In this document: positions 7,476 through 15,697 of the stretch, piece after piece
How the letters are laid out: each line of letters opens with the position of its first letter
Numbering within the stretch: the stretch's first letter is position 1
Origin: Tangfeifania diversioriginum
Lineage (GTDB): Bacteria; Bacteroidota; Bacteroidia; Bacteroidales; Prolixibacteraceae
Reading direction: 5' to 3'
Length of the DNA stretch: 64,000 bases
NCBI GenBank assembly: GCA_945873105.1
Contig: CAMCBW010000002.1
Span: forward strand, 124,001-188,000
Position numbers and translations under genes: made by a program
Notes under the pieces: model-generated
What the model saw: only the letters and a program-made list of their open reading frames with translations
What the model was told of the DNA's origin: nothing
The model's database searches: none

Positions 7476-9899
7476 ATGTTAAGCATTGTCAAAAAAGAGC
7501 TGCTTCAATTTTTCGGATCCCTGATCGCTTACATGATTTTGGTGGTATTTGCCTTGATGTCAGCTCTGTTTCTTTGGTTCTTTGATGGGAACATGAATAT
7601 TTTGCAGGGCGGGTATGCTTCGCTCGCTCCCTTCTTTGATCTGGCGCCCTGGCTTTACCTCTTTCTGATCCCAGGCATTACCATGCGGCTTTTTTCGGAG
7701 GAAGTCCGCAGTGGGGCCATGGAGCTATTGCTAACCAGACCCTTGTCTGCATGGCAGCTGGTAATTGCGAAATTTCTGGCCGCATTGGTGGTTGTTTTAC
7801 TTACCGTGATGCTGTCGTTGGTCTACTTCTTTTCCATCTACCAGCTCGGAAATCCCGTGGGTGCAATGGATATTGCCGCCACTTTGGGCAGTTACCTCGG
7901 GCTGCTCTTCCTGGCCATGATCTTTTTGTCGGTGGGACTCTTTGCCTCCGCACTCACTGAAAATCAACTGGTAGCCTTTTTGCTGGCGGTAGTGCTCTCC
8001 TTTTTTCTCTTTTCGGGATTTGAGCTGCTCTCCGATTTGACACTATCTGCTGCAGGATCCTCCTTCCTGCTTTCTCTGGGCATCTCTTCCCATTATGAAT
8101 CCATCAGCAGGGGATTGCTCGACAGTCGTGATCTATTCTATTTTCTGACCCTGACATTTGTTTTTCTTACACTTAGCAGGATGGCCCTTCAGTGGAAGCG
8201 AGTCAGACCTTCAGCCTGGTCGAAAAGAGTGGTAAGCTGGTTGGTGGTTGGCATGGTGATGGTCTCGCTCTCCCAAATACGTCTTTTCCGGATTGATTTT
8301 ACCTCCGAAAGGCGATATTCACTCTCTCCTTCCTCTGTAAGCGTACTCGAAAAAATGGACCAGCCATTGGTAGCTGAAATTTACCTGGAGGGAGAGTTGC
8401 CTCCCGGATTCCGCCGGTTAAAAACGGCCATCGAAGAGAAGCTGGCTGATCTCGGTCAGTATGGGAATAGTCCAATCTACCAAAGAACCATAGATCCCTA
8501 CAACGAGGTACCTGCCAAAGATCGGGACGCCTATTTCCAGCAACTCTTCCAGTATGGCATCGTTCCAACTGACCTGAGGATAAAAACGGAACAGGGCATA
8601 ACAACGAGGCTCATTTTCCCCTCCGTGGTTCTTCGCTATGGAGAGAAGGCCTTGGTATTGAATTTGTTGAAGAACGATCCATCCATAGCCCCGGAAGAAA
8701 ACCTGAATCGCTCGGTAGAGATGCTGGAATATGAGTTGATGAATGGTATCCGGACACTCATGCGGGAGAAACCTGTTAAAGTGGCATTTCTGCAGGGGCA
8801 CCAGGAGGCAGATTCTCTTCACCGCTACGATTTTACCATGGCTCTGTCCGGCAGCTTTGACGTATCAACCGTTGATTGTGAGCAATTGCAGCGGCAGGGT
8901 GATTCGATCAAAGTACTCATTGTGGCCGCTCCGCAAACCAGGTTTCCCGAGCGGGATAAACTGATTCTGGACCAGTACCTGATGAAGGGTGGCCAGCTGA
9001 TCTGGCTGATTGATCCCCTCAAGGTAAGTCTGGATAGCCTTTCGGAAGGAATGACGACACTCGCCTTGCCCCTTGACCTGAATTTGGGTGATCAGCTTTT
9101 CAATTATGGCGTGCGCCTGAACAGTGACCTTATCCAGGATGCGGAGTGTCTCAAAATACGTGTAAATACTGCTCCCATTGGGACAGCTCCCAACTACTCC
9201 CTGGCCAACTGGTATTTTTCGCCCTTGCTTCATCCGGCTTTGTCACATCCGGTTGGCAAAAATGTCAATCCGGTATTGGCCGAATTTGTCAGTTCAATGG
9301 ACACGGTGGGTGATCAGACCGGGATTCAAAAGAGGGTCCTTTTGAGCAGTTCGGCCTTCTCCAGGAACACCCAGGCCCCTCTGCAGGTGAGTCTTGGCAT
9401 GATTGATGTGGTCCCCTCGCGGAATTTCTTCAACAAATCGAACCTGGTTACCGGTCTCTTGCTCGAGGGGAAATTTGCATCGGTATTTAAAAACAGAATG
9501 GTGGAAGATACCGGATTTCCTTCGGATTATCGGGTAATACAGGAGAGTGTACCCACCAAGCAGGCTTTCTTTTCGGATGGGGGCTTACTCTCCAACAAGG
9601 TAAACAGGACGAAAAATGAACCGGTCTACTCGACCCTTGGATACGACCGGGTGTCGAAGATCACCTATGGTAACCGGGATCTGTTTCTGAACCTGGTGCA
9701 ATACTTTACGGATGATGTCGCCCTGTTCGAGTTGAGAGGAAAAAATTGGAAACTGAGGCTTCTCGACAAAGTAAAAGTAAATTCCCAGGATGACTTTTAC
9801 CGTTGGCTAAATCTGCTCCTGCCATTGTTGCTTCTGGCCATAGGTGGATTCATTTTTAACTGGAGGAGGAGATGGCGGAATGAAAAAACAGTGGCATAA
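7476..9899 (+). CDS. Fused GldF-GldG ABC transporter component
   Basis: An 807-residue fusion. Residues 1-~245 are an ABC-2 permease of the GldF type with six hydrophobic segments (GSLIAYMILVVFALMSALFL; LVIAKFLAALVVVLLTVMLS; LGLLFLAMIFLSVGLFASAL). Residues ~255-780 are a GldG-type region: an inner-membrane anchor, then a large extracytoplasmic domain with DFTSERRYSLSPSSVSVLEK and VKVAFLQGHQEAD. A last transmembrane segment sits at ~783-797 (LLLPLLLLAIGGFIF). In Flavobacterium gldF and gldG are separate genes working with the ATPase GldA. No GldA gene is adjacent here. Fusions of this kind are commonly annotated as Gldg-family proteins in non-gliding Bacteroidota, so gliding itself should not be assumed. 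Confidence 0.85.
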   Translation: MLSIVKKELLQFFGSLIAYMILVVFALMSALFLWFFDGNMNILQGGYASLAPFFDLAPWLYLFLIPGITMRLFSEEVRSGAMELLLTRPLSAWQLVIAKFLAALVVVLLTVMLSLVYFFSIYQLGNPVGAMDIAATLGSYLGLLFLAMIFLSVGLFASALTENQLVAFLLAVVLSFFLFSGFELLSDLTLSAAGSSFLLSLGISSHYESISRGLLDSRDLFYFLTLTFVFLTLSRMALQWKRVRPSAWSKRVVSWLVVGMVMVSLSQIRLFRIDFTSERRYSLSPSSVSVLEKMDQPLVAEIYLEGELPPGFRRLKTAIEEKLADLGQYGNSPIYQRTIDPYNEVPAKDRDAYFQQLFQYGIVPTDLRIKTEQGITTRLIFPSVVLRYGEKALVLNLLKNDPSIAPEENLNRSVEMLEYELMNGIRTLMREKPVKVAFLQGHQEADSLHRYDFTMALSGSFDVSTVDCEQLQRQGDSIKVLIVAAPQTRFPERDKLILDQYLMKGGQLIWLIDPLKVSLDSLSEGMTTLALPLDLNLGDQLFNYGVRLNSDLIQDAECLKIRVNTAPIGTAPNYSLANWYFSPLLHPALSHPVGKNVNPVLAEFVSSMDTVGDQTGIQKRVLLSSSAFSRNTQAPLQVSLGMIDVVPSRNFFNKSNLVTGLLLEGKFASVFKNRMVEDTGFPSDYRVIQESVPTKQAFFSDGGLLSNKVNRTKNEPVYSTLGYDRVSKITYGNRDLFLNLVQYFTDDVALFELRGKNWKLRLLDKVKVNSQDDFYRWLNLLLPLLLLAIGGFIFNWRRRWRNEKTVA

Positions 9900-10080
9900 C
9901 ATTAAATGTTCAACAGAAATCAGATTTTAATTAAAAAAATGGGTGAATGTTTGTATATTCGTACCATGGAGAATCTGTTCGTTGGGAAGATCGGCAAATT
10001 GCACAAAAGGTGTTGAAAAAATCCTGGCGATTTCCATGAGTACTTACTGAGATACAATAATTTAATAAATAAAATTAGCA

Positions 10081-11208
10081 ATGAAATTTGTCGTTTCAAG
10101 TACCGAATTGTTGAGGCATCTCAATGCCATCAGTCGGGTAATCAGCAGCAAGAATACCCTGCCCATACTGGACAATTTCCTGTTCAAACTGGAGGGGAAA
10201 ACACTATCGGTAACTGCGTCAGATCTGGAAACTACGCTTGTTACAACGATGGAATTGGACCATTCAGAGGACGATGGGCTTGTTGCGCTTCCAGCTAAAA
10301 TTCTGTTGGATACGCTCAAGGAGTTTCCTGAGCAGCCCCTCTCTTTTCAGTTGGATGGGGATACCATGGGAATGAGTATTCTTTCTGCCAATGGTAAATT
10401 TGCAATTCCAGGTCAGAATGGAGAGGAGTTTCCAAATCAGCCGGTATTGAATGCCAACCATTATACCATCATAGTTCCCCATGATGTATTGTTGAACGGC
10501 ATCAACAAGACCCTGTTCGCGACCGCAGACGATGAACTTCGGCCCGTTATGAATGGGATTAACATTGAGATTTCACCGGTCGAAATGACTTTTGTTGCCT
10601 CTGATGCCCATAAGTTGGTTCGCTACAAGCGTACGGATGCCAAATCCGACAACGAAGCCTCTTTCATCCTGCCAAAGAAACCAGCATCCTTGCTGAAAAA
10701 TCTGCTTCCAAAGGAGGATTTCGATGTGACGCTGGAATTCGATGAAAAGAATGCCGTCTTTCAATTGACGGGATTCAGGATGGTTTGCAGGCTGGTTGAG
10801 GGCAGATATCCCGCCTACAATTCAGTAATTCCTGTCAACAATCCCAATAAGCTGATGATCGACAGGGTTGAGTTTTACAACACCCTGAGACGTGTATCCG
10901 TTTTCGCAAACCAGGCCAGTAACCTGGTGAGGTTGAAGTTGACCTCCAATGAGTTGATCGTCTCCGCGCAAGACATCGATTTTGCCATTTCTGCGGTCGA
11001 AAGGATCAAATGTGACTTTGACGGACAAGAGATGGAAATTGGATTCAAATCTACTTTTCTCATAGAGATTCTTTCGAATCTAACCTCTTCAGATGTAAAG
11101 ATGATGCTTTCGGATCCCTCCCGTGCAGGATTGCTTCTGCCCGCTGAGCAGGATTTTGACCAGGAAGATGTCTTAATGCTGTTGATGCCAATGATGATCA
11201 ACGCATAA
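10081..11208 (+). CDS. dnaN: DNA polymerase III subunit beta (sliding clamp)
   Basis: Forms the ring-shaped dimer that tethers DNA polymerase to the template. Three clamp subdomains are visible across 375 residues. The N-terminus has MKFVVSSTELLRHLNAISRV and NTLPILDNFLFKL, the middle FVASDAHKLVRYKR, and the end LLPAEQDFDQEDVLMLLMPM, which resembles the conserved C-terminal clamp tail. It is followed by a hairpin terminator and then an exonuclease gene, which could functionally pair with replication but has its own spacer. dnaA is not in the window. Confidence 0.97.
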   Translation: MKFVVSSTELLRHLNAISRVISSKNTLPILDNFLFKLEGKTLSVTASDLETTLVTTMELDHSEDDGLVALPAKILLDTLKEFPEQPLSFQLDGDTMGMSILSANGKFAIPGQNGEEFPNQPVLNANHYTIIVPHDVLLNGINKTLFATADDELRPVMNGINIEISPVEMTFVASDAHKLVRYKRTDAKSDNEASFILPKKPASLLKNLLPKEDFDVTLEFDEKNAVFQLTGFRMVCRLVEGRYPAYNSVIPVNNPNKLMIDRVEFYNTLRRVSVFANQASNLVRLKLTSNELIVSAQDIDFAISAVERIKCDFDGQEMEIGFKSTFLIEILSNLTSSDVKMMLSDPSRAGLLLPAEQDFDQEDVLMLLMPMMINA

Positions 11209-11226
11209 TTGTACAGGATCTTTTGG

Positions 11227-11260
11227 AAGACCTGGCGGAATTCATCTGCCGGGTCTTTTT
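11227..11260 (+). terminator. Rho-independent terminator after dnaN
   Basis: A 12-base-pair stem (11227-11238 with 11246-11257, two G-T wobbles) with a 7-base loop is followed by a run of T. It starts 18 bases after the dnaN stop. Confidence 0.8.
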
Positions 11261-11385
11261 GTATCTTTACAAGACTCCGTTCTTTCGATTGCCAACCACC
11301 TGCAAGGTGGAAACAATCATTCACGTAACAACCCACTGTCGTTTCTTCGGTTACTTCAGCAAACACCCCCCAAATCGTATAGCGG

Positions 11386-12195
11386 ATGAAGCTAAATTTA
11401 AAAAATCCGATCGTTTTTCTAGACCTGGAGACCACCGGAATCAATGTAGTTACCGACCGCATTGTTGAAATTGCCTTTCTCAAGATCCATCCGGATGGGA
11501 GGGAAGAAGAGAAACTGATGCTGATCAATCCGGGCATCCCCATTCCTCCCCAGGCAACTGCAATTCATGGGATTTCTGACCAGGATGTGAAGGATGCACC
11601 ACTCTTTAAGGAAGAGGCCAAAAATCTTGCACGATTCATTGAAGGGTGTGATTTGGCTGGCTTCAACTCGAACCGTTTCGATATCCCCTTGCTGACCGAG
11701 GAGTTCTTGCGTGCGGATGTCGACCTGGATCTGAAAAGAAGGAAATTTGTGGATGTGCAAACGATCTTTCACCGCATGGAAAAACGAACCCTTGCTGCTG
11801 CCTGTAAATTCTACCTGCAAAAAGAGCTCGAAAACGCCCACAGTGCAATGGTCGATACCAAGGCCACCTACGAAGTATTGATGGCACAGCTGGACCGGTA
11901 CGATGGCGCCACCTTCGAGGAGGGCGGAAAGGTTACGGTTCCGATTGTCAACGAGATTAGCCAGCTCTCCTCCTTCTCTTCGTTCGACCGAAATGTGGAT
12001 TATGCCGGTCGGATCGTTTACGACGAACAAGGGGTAGAGGTGATTAATTTTGGAAAACACAAGGGAAAACCGGTAGAAAAAGTTCTGGCGGAGGAGCCCT
12101 CCTATTACAACTGGATGATGAACGGGGAGTTTCCCTTGTACACGAAGAAAGTATTGACAGGCATCAAACTTCGTTCGCTGAACAGAAAATTGTAG
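11386..12195 (+). CDS. DnaQ-type 3'-5' exonuclease (DEDDh)
   Basis: Predicted cytoplasmic DNA exonuclease. The DEDDh motifs are all present: FLDLETTG (ExoI), AGFNSNRFDIPLL (ExoII) and H-S-A-M-V-D (ExoIII with the catalytic His and Asp). The C-terminal ~45 residues (VINFGKHKGKPVEKVL, then YYNWMM) match the small ExoX-like C-terminal domain often appended to such nucleases. At 269 residues it is shorter than PolC and lacks a polymerase part. It may be a proofreading subunit or a repair nuclease; dnaN upstream fits either. The start is the ATG with no clear Shine-Dalgarno sequence. Confidence 0.9.
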   Translation: MKLNLKNPIVFLDLETTGINVVTDRIVEIAFLKIHPDGREEEKLMLINPGIPIPPQATAIHGISDQDVKDAPLFKEEAKNLARFIEGCDLAGFNSNRFDIPLLTEEFLRADVDLDLKRRKFVDVQTIFHRMEKRTLAAACKFYLQKELENAHSAMVDTKATYEVLMAQLDRYDGATFEEGGKVTVPIVNEISQLSSFSSFDRNVDYAGRIVYDEQGVEVINFGKHKGKPVEKVLAEEPSYYNWMMNGEFPLYTKKVLTGIKLRSLNRKL

Positions 12196-12199
12196 ATTC

Positions 12200-12373
12200 G
12201 TGCCTAAAGTGCGCTAAAGTGCCTAGAGTGCCTAAAGTATTTATGGACTCTGAACTATAGCAACTAATTTGAAATAGTAAAAAACACATTTTTAAGCCCA
12301 AAAATTGTATCCCGCTTAAAATTAGTATCAAGTACTTTAGACACTCTAGGCACTTTAAATACTTTAGGCACTT
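12200..12373. repeat. Inverted pair of 9-mer arrays (GTGCCTARA family)
   Basis: Left arm 12200-12236 has four units of gtgcctaRa (one lengthened to 10 bases); right arm 12333-12373 has four and a half units in reverse complement. They enclose about 95 bases of AT-rich sequence and occupy the whole spacer between two same-strand genes. The same family recurs at 23.2-23.4 kb. Confidence 0.88.
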
Positions 12374-12406
12374 GAAGATAAACGTACAACTCAACATTAT
12401 ATTACC

Positions 12407-13018
12407 ATGAAAATTATTTGCATCGGCCGCAACTACGTCAAGCATGCCCAGGAGCTGAACCACGATGTTCCCACGGAACCTGTTTTTTTCATGAAACCGG
12501 ATTCTGCACTTCTCCTCGACAACAAACCTTTCTTCCTCCCAGATTTCTCCAAAGATCTTCACCATGAGATTGAACTGGTGATCAAAATCAGCAGATTGGG
12601 AAAGAACATCGAGGCCAAATTTGCCCACCGCTACTACGATGAAATTGGATTGGGGATTGATTTTACAGCCCGTGATATTCAACGCCACCTGATTGAAAAG
12701 GGTCTTCCATGGGAAAAAGCCAAGGCTTTTGATTCCTCAGCCGTTTTGGGGAAATTTTTAACAAAAGAGGAATTGGGCGACATGAACCAGATCCTTTTCT
12801 CGCTCAAGAAGAACGGGGAGGTGGTTCAGGCTGGTGATTCCCAATTGATGATTTTCCCTTTTGATACCATTATTGAGCATGTATCAAAATATGTTACCCT
12901 GAAGATTGGTGACCTGATCTACACCGGAACACCGGCTGGCGTAGGCCCTGTTGCCATAGGTGATTCCCTGGAGGGTTTTATCGGTGAGAAGAAAATGTTC
13001 GAAATCCAGGTGAAATAG
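12407..13018 (+). CDS. Fumarylacetoacetate hydrolase (FAH) family protein
   Basis: Small FAH-fold protein (203 residues), a family whose members hydrolyse or decarboxylate acylpyruvates and related 2-oxo acids with a divalent metal. IICIGRNYVKHAQEL at the start, the metal-binding HHEIELVI block (ExE), GIDFTARDIQ, and TGTPAGVGPVAIGD near the end are all characteristic. The absence of the long N-terminal domain puts it with single-domain acylpyruvase-like members. The true substrate cannot be told from sequence. Confidence 0.92.
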   Translation: MKIICIGRNYVKHAQELNHDVPTEPVFFMKPDSALLLDNKPFFLPDFSKDLHHEIELVIKISRLGKNIEAKFAHRYYDEIGLGIDFTARDIQRHLIEKGLPWEKAKAFDSSAVLGKFLTKEELGDMNQILFSLKKNGEVVQAGDSQLMIFPFDTIIEHVSKYVTLKIGDLIYTGTPAGVGPVAIGDSLEGFIGEKKMFEIQVK

Positions 13019-13055
13019 TACTAGAGAGGTTGGTGCACTCATTTTACTTACAGGG

Positions 13056-13086
13056 TTCACGCAAAGTTCGCAAAGTAAGACGCAAA
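13056..13086 (+). repeat. 31-base direct repeat, left copy (CGCAAAGT family)
   Basis: Begins ttcacgcaaagttcgcaaag and is identical over 31 bases to 13559-13589. Built from CGCAAAGT-type 9-mers. Confidence 0.95.
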
Positions 13087-13129
13087 GGGAGCTGATTCAA
13101 TTTTGATGAGTCAGACCTTTTGCGTTTTT

Positions 13130-13160
13130 TTTGCGTCTTACTTTGCGCACTTTGCGTGAA
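13130..13160 (-). repeat. Inverted copy of the 31-base CGCAAAGT repeat
   Basis: Reverse complement of the 31-base repeat with a single mismatch. It ends eight bases from the stop codon of the GxxExxY gene, and a further degenerate unit runs back to 13119. With 13056-13086 it can form a hairpin with a ~43-base loop. Confidence 0.93.
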
Positions 13161-13167
13161 ATTTTAT

Positions 13168-13545
13168 CTAAAGGTGATTAACAATCCTATGAATACCATC
13201 CTTCATCGAATGGCAGTTGAAATTGATTAGTAGCGCCAATTTCAATCCGGATAGTTTCAGATATGTTAGTGTCTGTGAATAGTGAACTGGAGCAAGTGCC
13301 TCAACTGATTTTAATTCAATAATTACCCTATTCTCCACAACCAGATCAATTCGATATCCAACATCTTGTTTGACATCCTTGTAAATAAATGGCATAGGAA
13401 CCTGTTGTTTAACCTCTAAGCCTTTTTTTCGCAATTCATAAGCCAAAGCATTTTCATAAGCAGACTCGAGTAAGCCTGGCCCAACAGTTTTATGAAGTTC
13501 AATAACAGAACCAATTATCTCGTAGGATAGACTATTTTCTGTCAT
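13168..13545 (-). CDS. GxxExxY protein (PD-(D/E)XK nuclease-like)
   Basis: 125-residue member of the GxxExxY family, named for the motif seen here as GLLESAY at residues 28-34. Family members are placed in the PD-(D/E)XK nuclease superfamily. A matching core is visible as VGYRIDLVVENRVIIELKSVE, giving Asp and ExK candidates for the metal site. Function in the cell is unknown. The ATG (MTENSLSYEIIG) is chosen because it matches the usual family start; an in-frame GTG 18 bases upstream lies inside a repeat. The gene is bracketed by copies of one 31-base repeat, inverted on its 3' side and direct on its 5' side, and has no operon partner. Confidence 0.9.
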   Translation of the reverse strand: MTENSLSYEIIGSVIELHKTVGPGLLESAYENALAYELRKKGLEVKQQVPMPFIYKDVKQDVGYRIDLVVENRVIIELKSVEALAPVHYSQTLTYLKLSGLKLALLINFNCHSMKDGIHRIVNHL

Positions 13546-13558
13546 AGGGCACCTAATT

Positions 13559-13589
13559 TTCACGCAAAGTTCGCAAAGTAAGACGCAAA
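13559..13589 (+). repeat. 31-base direct repeat, right copy (CGCAAAGT family)
   Basis: Perfect copy of 13056-13086. Its left end lies 14 bases upstream of the GxxExxY start codon and its right end 13 bases from the stop of the next gene, so any promoter for the nuclease gene must lie in or beyond the repeat. Confidence 0.95.
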
Positions 13590-13602
13590 ATTTAGAAGTT
13601 GA

Positions 13603-14247
13603 TTATTGCTTTAATGATCCGAAGACCATTAACAAATCTCCTATTAACTTGAAATGCAACGGGATGAGATATTGTTTCGCTTCGTTTGTAAAGGTTGCCG
13701 TCAGCATGCCTTCACTTGTTTTGAGGGGTTCTGCGATGCACGAAATCTGACTTGCAAAGTCGATGTCGGAATAGGGTACCATTTTGAAAACGGCCTCTTT
13801 GGCACACCAGCGCAGCATCATATCCTTGTTGGAGCGACGATTCGAAAATGTACAATCTTCCAGTTCCTCATTGGAAAGGAATTTGCCTGCCGCTTTTTCG
13901 ACATTTCTGGTGATCAATTCGATGTCAATTCCCGGTTGGTGTGCCGGGTGGTAAAAGATGGTGACAAAGCCGGAGGAGTGGGAGATTGAAATATTGCCTG
14001 TTACGTTGGCAAGTGAAGGGTTGCCATGATGGGAATATATTATTTCCGCCGATTCTCCTTTCATCTCCCTTAAGAGCAACCGCACAGCCAGCCACTCTCT
14101 TTTCCTGCCTTCATTTCTAAATTGGAGATAGTTTTCCAGCTCAGTCCCGGCTGGGTTTAGCCGTGCGAACAGTGCTTCGGTTGTTTCGGTGATTTTCCAA
14201 AGTCCAACCAATCCACCCTCGAATTGCCTGATAAATTCAACGGCCAT
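13603..14247 (-). CDS. 4'-phosphopantetheinyl transferase superfamily protein
   Basis: Transfers the phosphopantetheine arm from CoA to acyl or peptidyl carrier proteins. The Sfp-type motifs are present: SISHSSGFV, PGIDIELITR (Mg-binding D-x-E) and RWCAKEAVFKM (W-x-x-KEA-x-x-K). Length about 214 fits the Sfp/Gsp class. The ATG at 14247 overlaps the end of gldD by 11 bases, suggesting translational coupling; an ATG 27 bases further upstream is possible. A PPTase next to gldD is a recurrent arrangement in Bacteroidota. Confidence 0.9.
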   Translation of the reverse strand: MAVEFIRQFEGGLVGLWKITETTEALFARLNPAGTELENYLQFRNEGRKREWLAVRLLLREMKGESAEIIYSHHGNPSLANVTGNISISHSSGFVTIFYHPAHQPGIDIELITRNVEKAAGKFLSNEELEDCTFSNRRSNKDMMLRWCAKEAVFKMVPYSDIDFASQISCIAEPLKTSEGMLTATFTNEAKQYLIPLHFKLIGDLLMVFGSLKQ

Positions 14248-14830
14248 GGTTCTCCCTCCATTCTGCCGTTTCAATCATTTTAATTACATCCACCGAAAGG
14301 AAGCTGATGACAGGCCTAAGACTGTCATAATTTGGAATCTCCTTGATGTACAATGCCCCCCGAAGGAAGTTTTTCACGCTGTCGGTAAGATAGAACTGCA
14401 TCTGGGAGGCCGCATTTCCTTTGAGCGTATAAAGTGTTCCGTATATTTTTTTTTCACGGTTTACAAAGATCTGCTGATTGATGGCGCTTGCCTTTTGCAC
14501 ATGGTCGTATACCATGCCTCTTGACTCTTCGATGAGCCGTGACAAATCTCCGTTGATTTTTTTGTAGCTGATGTGGATCTGAGCATTGTTGGCGGGTACT
14601 TCAATGGTAATCCACTCTTTTTCTGCCAGATTGTAAATATCGGGTGTAACCACCGCATAAATTGGAATCAGAAAATTGTAAGGCAGGGGCCTGTTGAGCG
14701 ATACGTAATTCTTGGGAGGGAAAGATATGCGGTAGTAGCCCCTGGGTTTGGGAGTCTCCTGGCGGTTGCATGCGACCACACTGAAAAATAGTAGGATCCA
14801 AAAATACGGAAGCACCGAACGTCCTGACAT
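14237..14830 (-). CDS. gldD: Gliding motility-associated lipoprotein GldD
   Basis: Lipoprotein of the GldD family, required for gliding and Type IX secretion in Flavobacterium, where it is usually paired with GldE. The N-terminus is a lipoprotein signal ending FFSVVAC (lipobox Cys ~21). The next stretch TPKPRGYYRISFPPKNY is the family hallmark. Size 197 residues is normal. It lies in the usual order mutY-ssb-(gldE)-gldD-PPTase, but gldE is missing from this position. Confidence 0.9.
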   Translation of the reverse strand: MSGRSVLPYFWILLFFSVVACNRQETPKPRGYYRISFPPKNYVSLNRPLPYNFLIPIYAVVTPDIYNLAEKEWITIEVPANNAQIHISYKKINGDLSRLIEESRGMVYDHVQKASAINQQIFVNREKKIYGTLYTLKGNAASQMQFYLTDSVKNFLRGALYIKEIPNYDSLRPVISFLSVDVIKMIETAEWRENHGR

Positions 14831-14945
14831 GGGCTAAAATTTGAAGTACTGTTCTCTGGTTTGGACCGATTGACCTCCATGGAGAGTTACCTGATCCGAT
14901 GGAATGGCTCAACCATCTGTTCTTACTTTGGTAGCAATGGCTGAA

Positions 14946-14958
14946 GCCCTGACAGGGC
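14946..14958. other. Perfect palindrome gccctg-a-cagggc
   Basis: A 13-base palindrome in the 214-base ssb-gldD spacer. No gene is visible in this spacer. The palindrome resembles the core of short dispersed intergenic repeats met in other Bacteroidota genomes, but no second copy was noticed in this window. Confidence 0.4.
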
Positions 14959-15044
14959 ATTGCGGACCGATGAACCGCATTTTGCTCCCAACCAAGGCTT
15001 CAACTAAATAACTGAAACGGATTCAAAACAATGCAACGGGGTGA

Positions 15045-15491
15045 TCAAAATGGTAAATCATCCGGTGCATTCTCCTGATCTGAGTAGCCTGGAGTCGCTT
15101 GAGGCTCGTTTACAGCTTTCTTGGCCTCAGCAACAGGATGTTCTGCCACGCTGTTACTGCCGGGTTTACGGTCGAGCAGCCTTACTTCATCGGCATAGAT
15201 CTCGTACGCTGTCTTTTTAACCCCATCGGCAGTGTCATAGGTTCGTGACCGGATTCGTCCTTCAATGTAAACCTGACTGCCTTTGCGAATGAACTTTTCA
15301 GCGAGGTTTGCCAGATTTCTCCAGCAAACGATGTTGTGCCATTCTGTCTGCGTGACTTTTTCACCTGCCTTGTTGTTGTAAACTTCCGAAGTAGCCAGGG
15401 AGAAGGAGGCAACAGAAACGTTGCTGTCTAAATGCCGGATTTCCGGATCTTTGCCGACATTCCCAATTAAGATGACTTTGTTAACTGACAT
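15045..15491 (-). CDS. ssb: Single-stranded DNA-binding protein
   Basis: Tetrameric OB-fold protein that coats single-stranded DNA and recruits repair and replication enzymes. MSVNKVILIGNVGKDPEIRH at the N-terminus and TEWHNIVCW, VYIEGRIRSRTYD in the OB-fold are diagnostic. The acidic C-terminal tip ends DDLPF, the partner-binding tail. The ATG giving MSVNKV is chosen over an upstream ATG that would add 18 unlikely residues. mutY lies upstream on the same strand with a ~206-base spacer. Confidence 0.97.
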   Translation of the reverse strand: MSVNKVILIGNVGKDPEIRHLDSNVSVASFSLATSEVYNNKAGEKVTQTEWHNIVCWRNLANLAEKFIRKGSQVYIEGRIRSRTYDTADGVKKTAYEIYADEVRLLDRKPGSNSVAEHPVAEAKKAVNEPQATPGYSDQENAPDDLPF

Positions 15492-15697
15492 AGCGATATT
15501 TTTATTTTGTATATTGTAAGTTACTGAAAAAAAAGGAGAATTCAAAATCGATCAAAGATAAAAATTTTTAGGATTGAATCAGCCGGGAATTGATCCCCTT
15601 TGATGGCAAGTAGTCCATTTTTCCTGGGCCGTTAGCGGCCATTCTGGGGCCAGTCCTCATTGTGTGGTGGAATCTCCGGGCTAGGCCTGGTAATTGT

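Noticed and set aside
9954-9961. TATATTCG as the dnaN -7 element
   Set aside because: One mismatch to TAnnTTTG and no partner -33 element at the usual distance; too weak to annotate.
13546-13563. Upstream GTG start of the GxxExxY gene inside the repeat
   Set aside because: The extra six residues are encoded by or next to the repeat and do not fit the family N-terminus; the ATG at 13545 does.
13056-13589. Insertion sequence with terminal repeats
   Set aside because: No transposase, and the outer repeats are direct and built from short units rather than typical transposon ends; kept as a repeat-bracketed gene only.
14601-14960. Frame in the ssb-gldD spacer considered as a gldE remnant
   Set aside because: Mostly overlaps gldD in another frame; the spacer part does not resemble GldE (CBS/transporter-associated) sequence.
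15627-15640. ggccg-ttag-cggcc hairpin between mutY and ssb as a terminator
   Set aside because: Only five base pairs and no T tract; could be chance in a GC-richer spacer.
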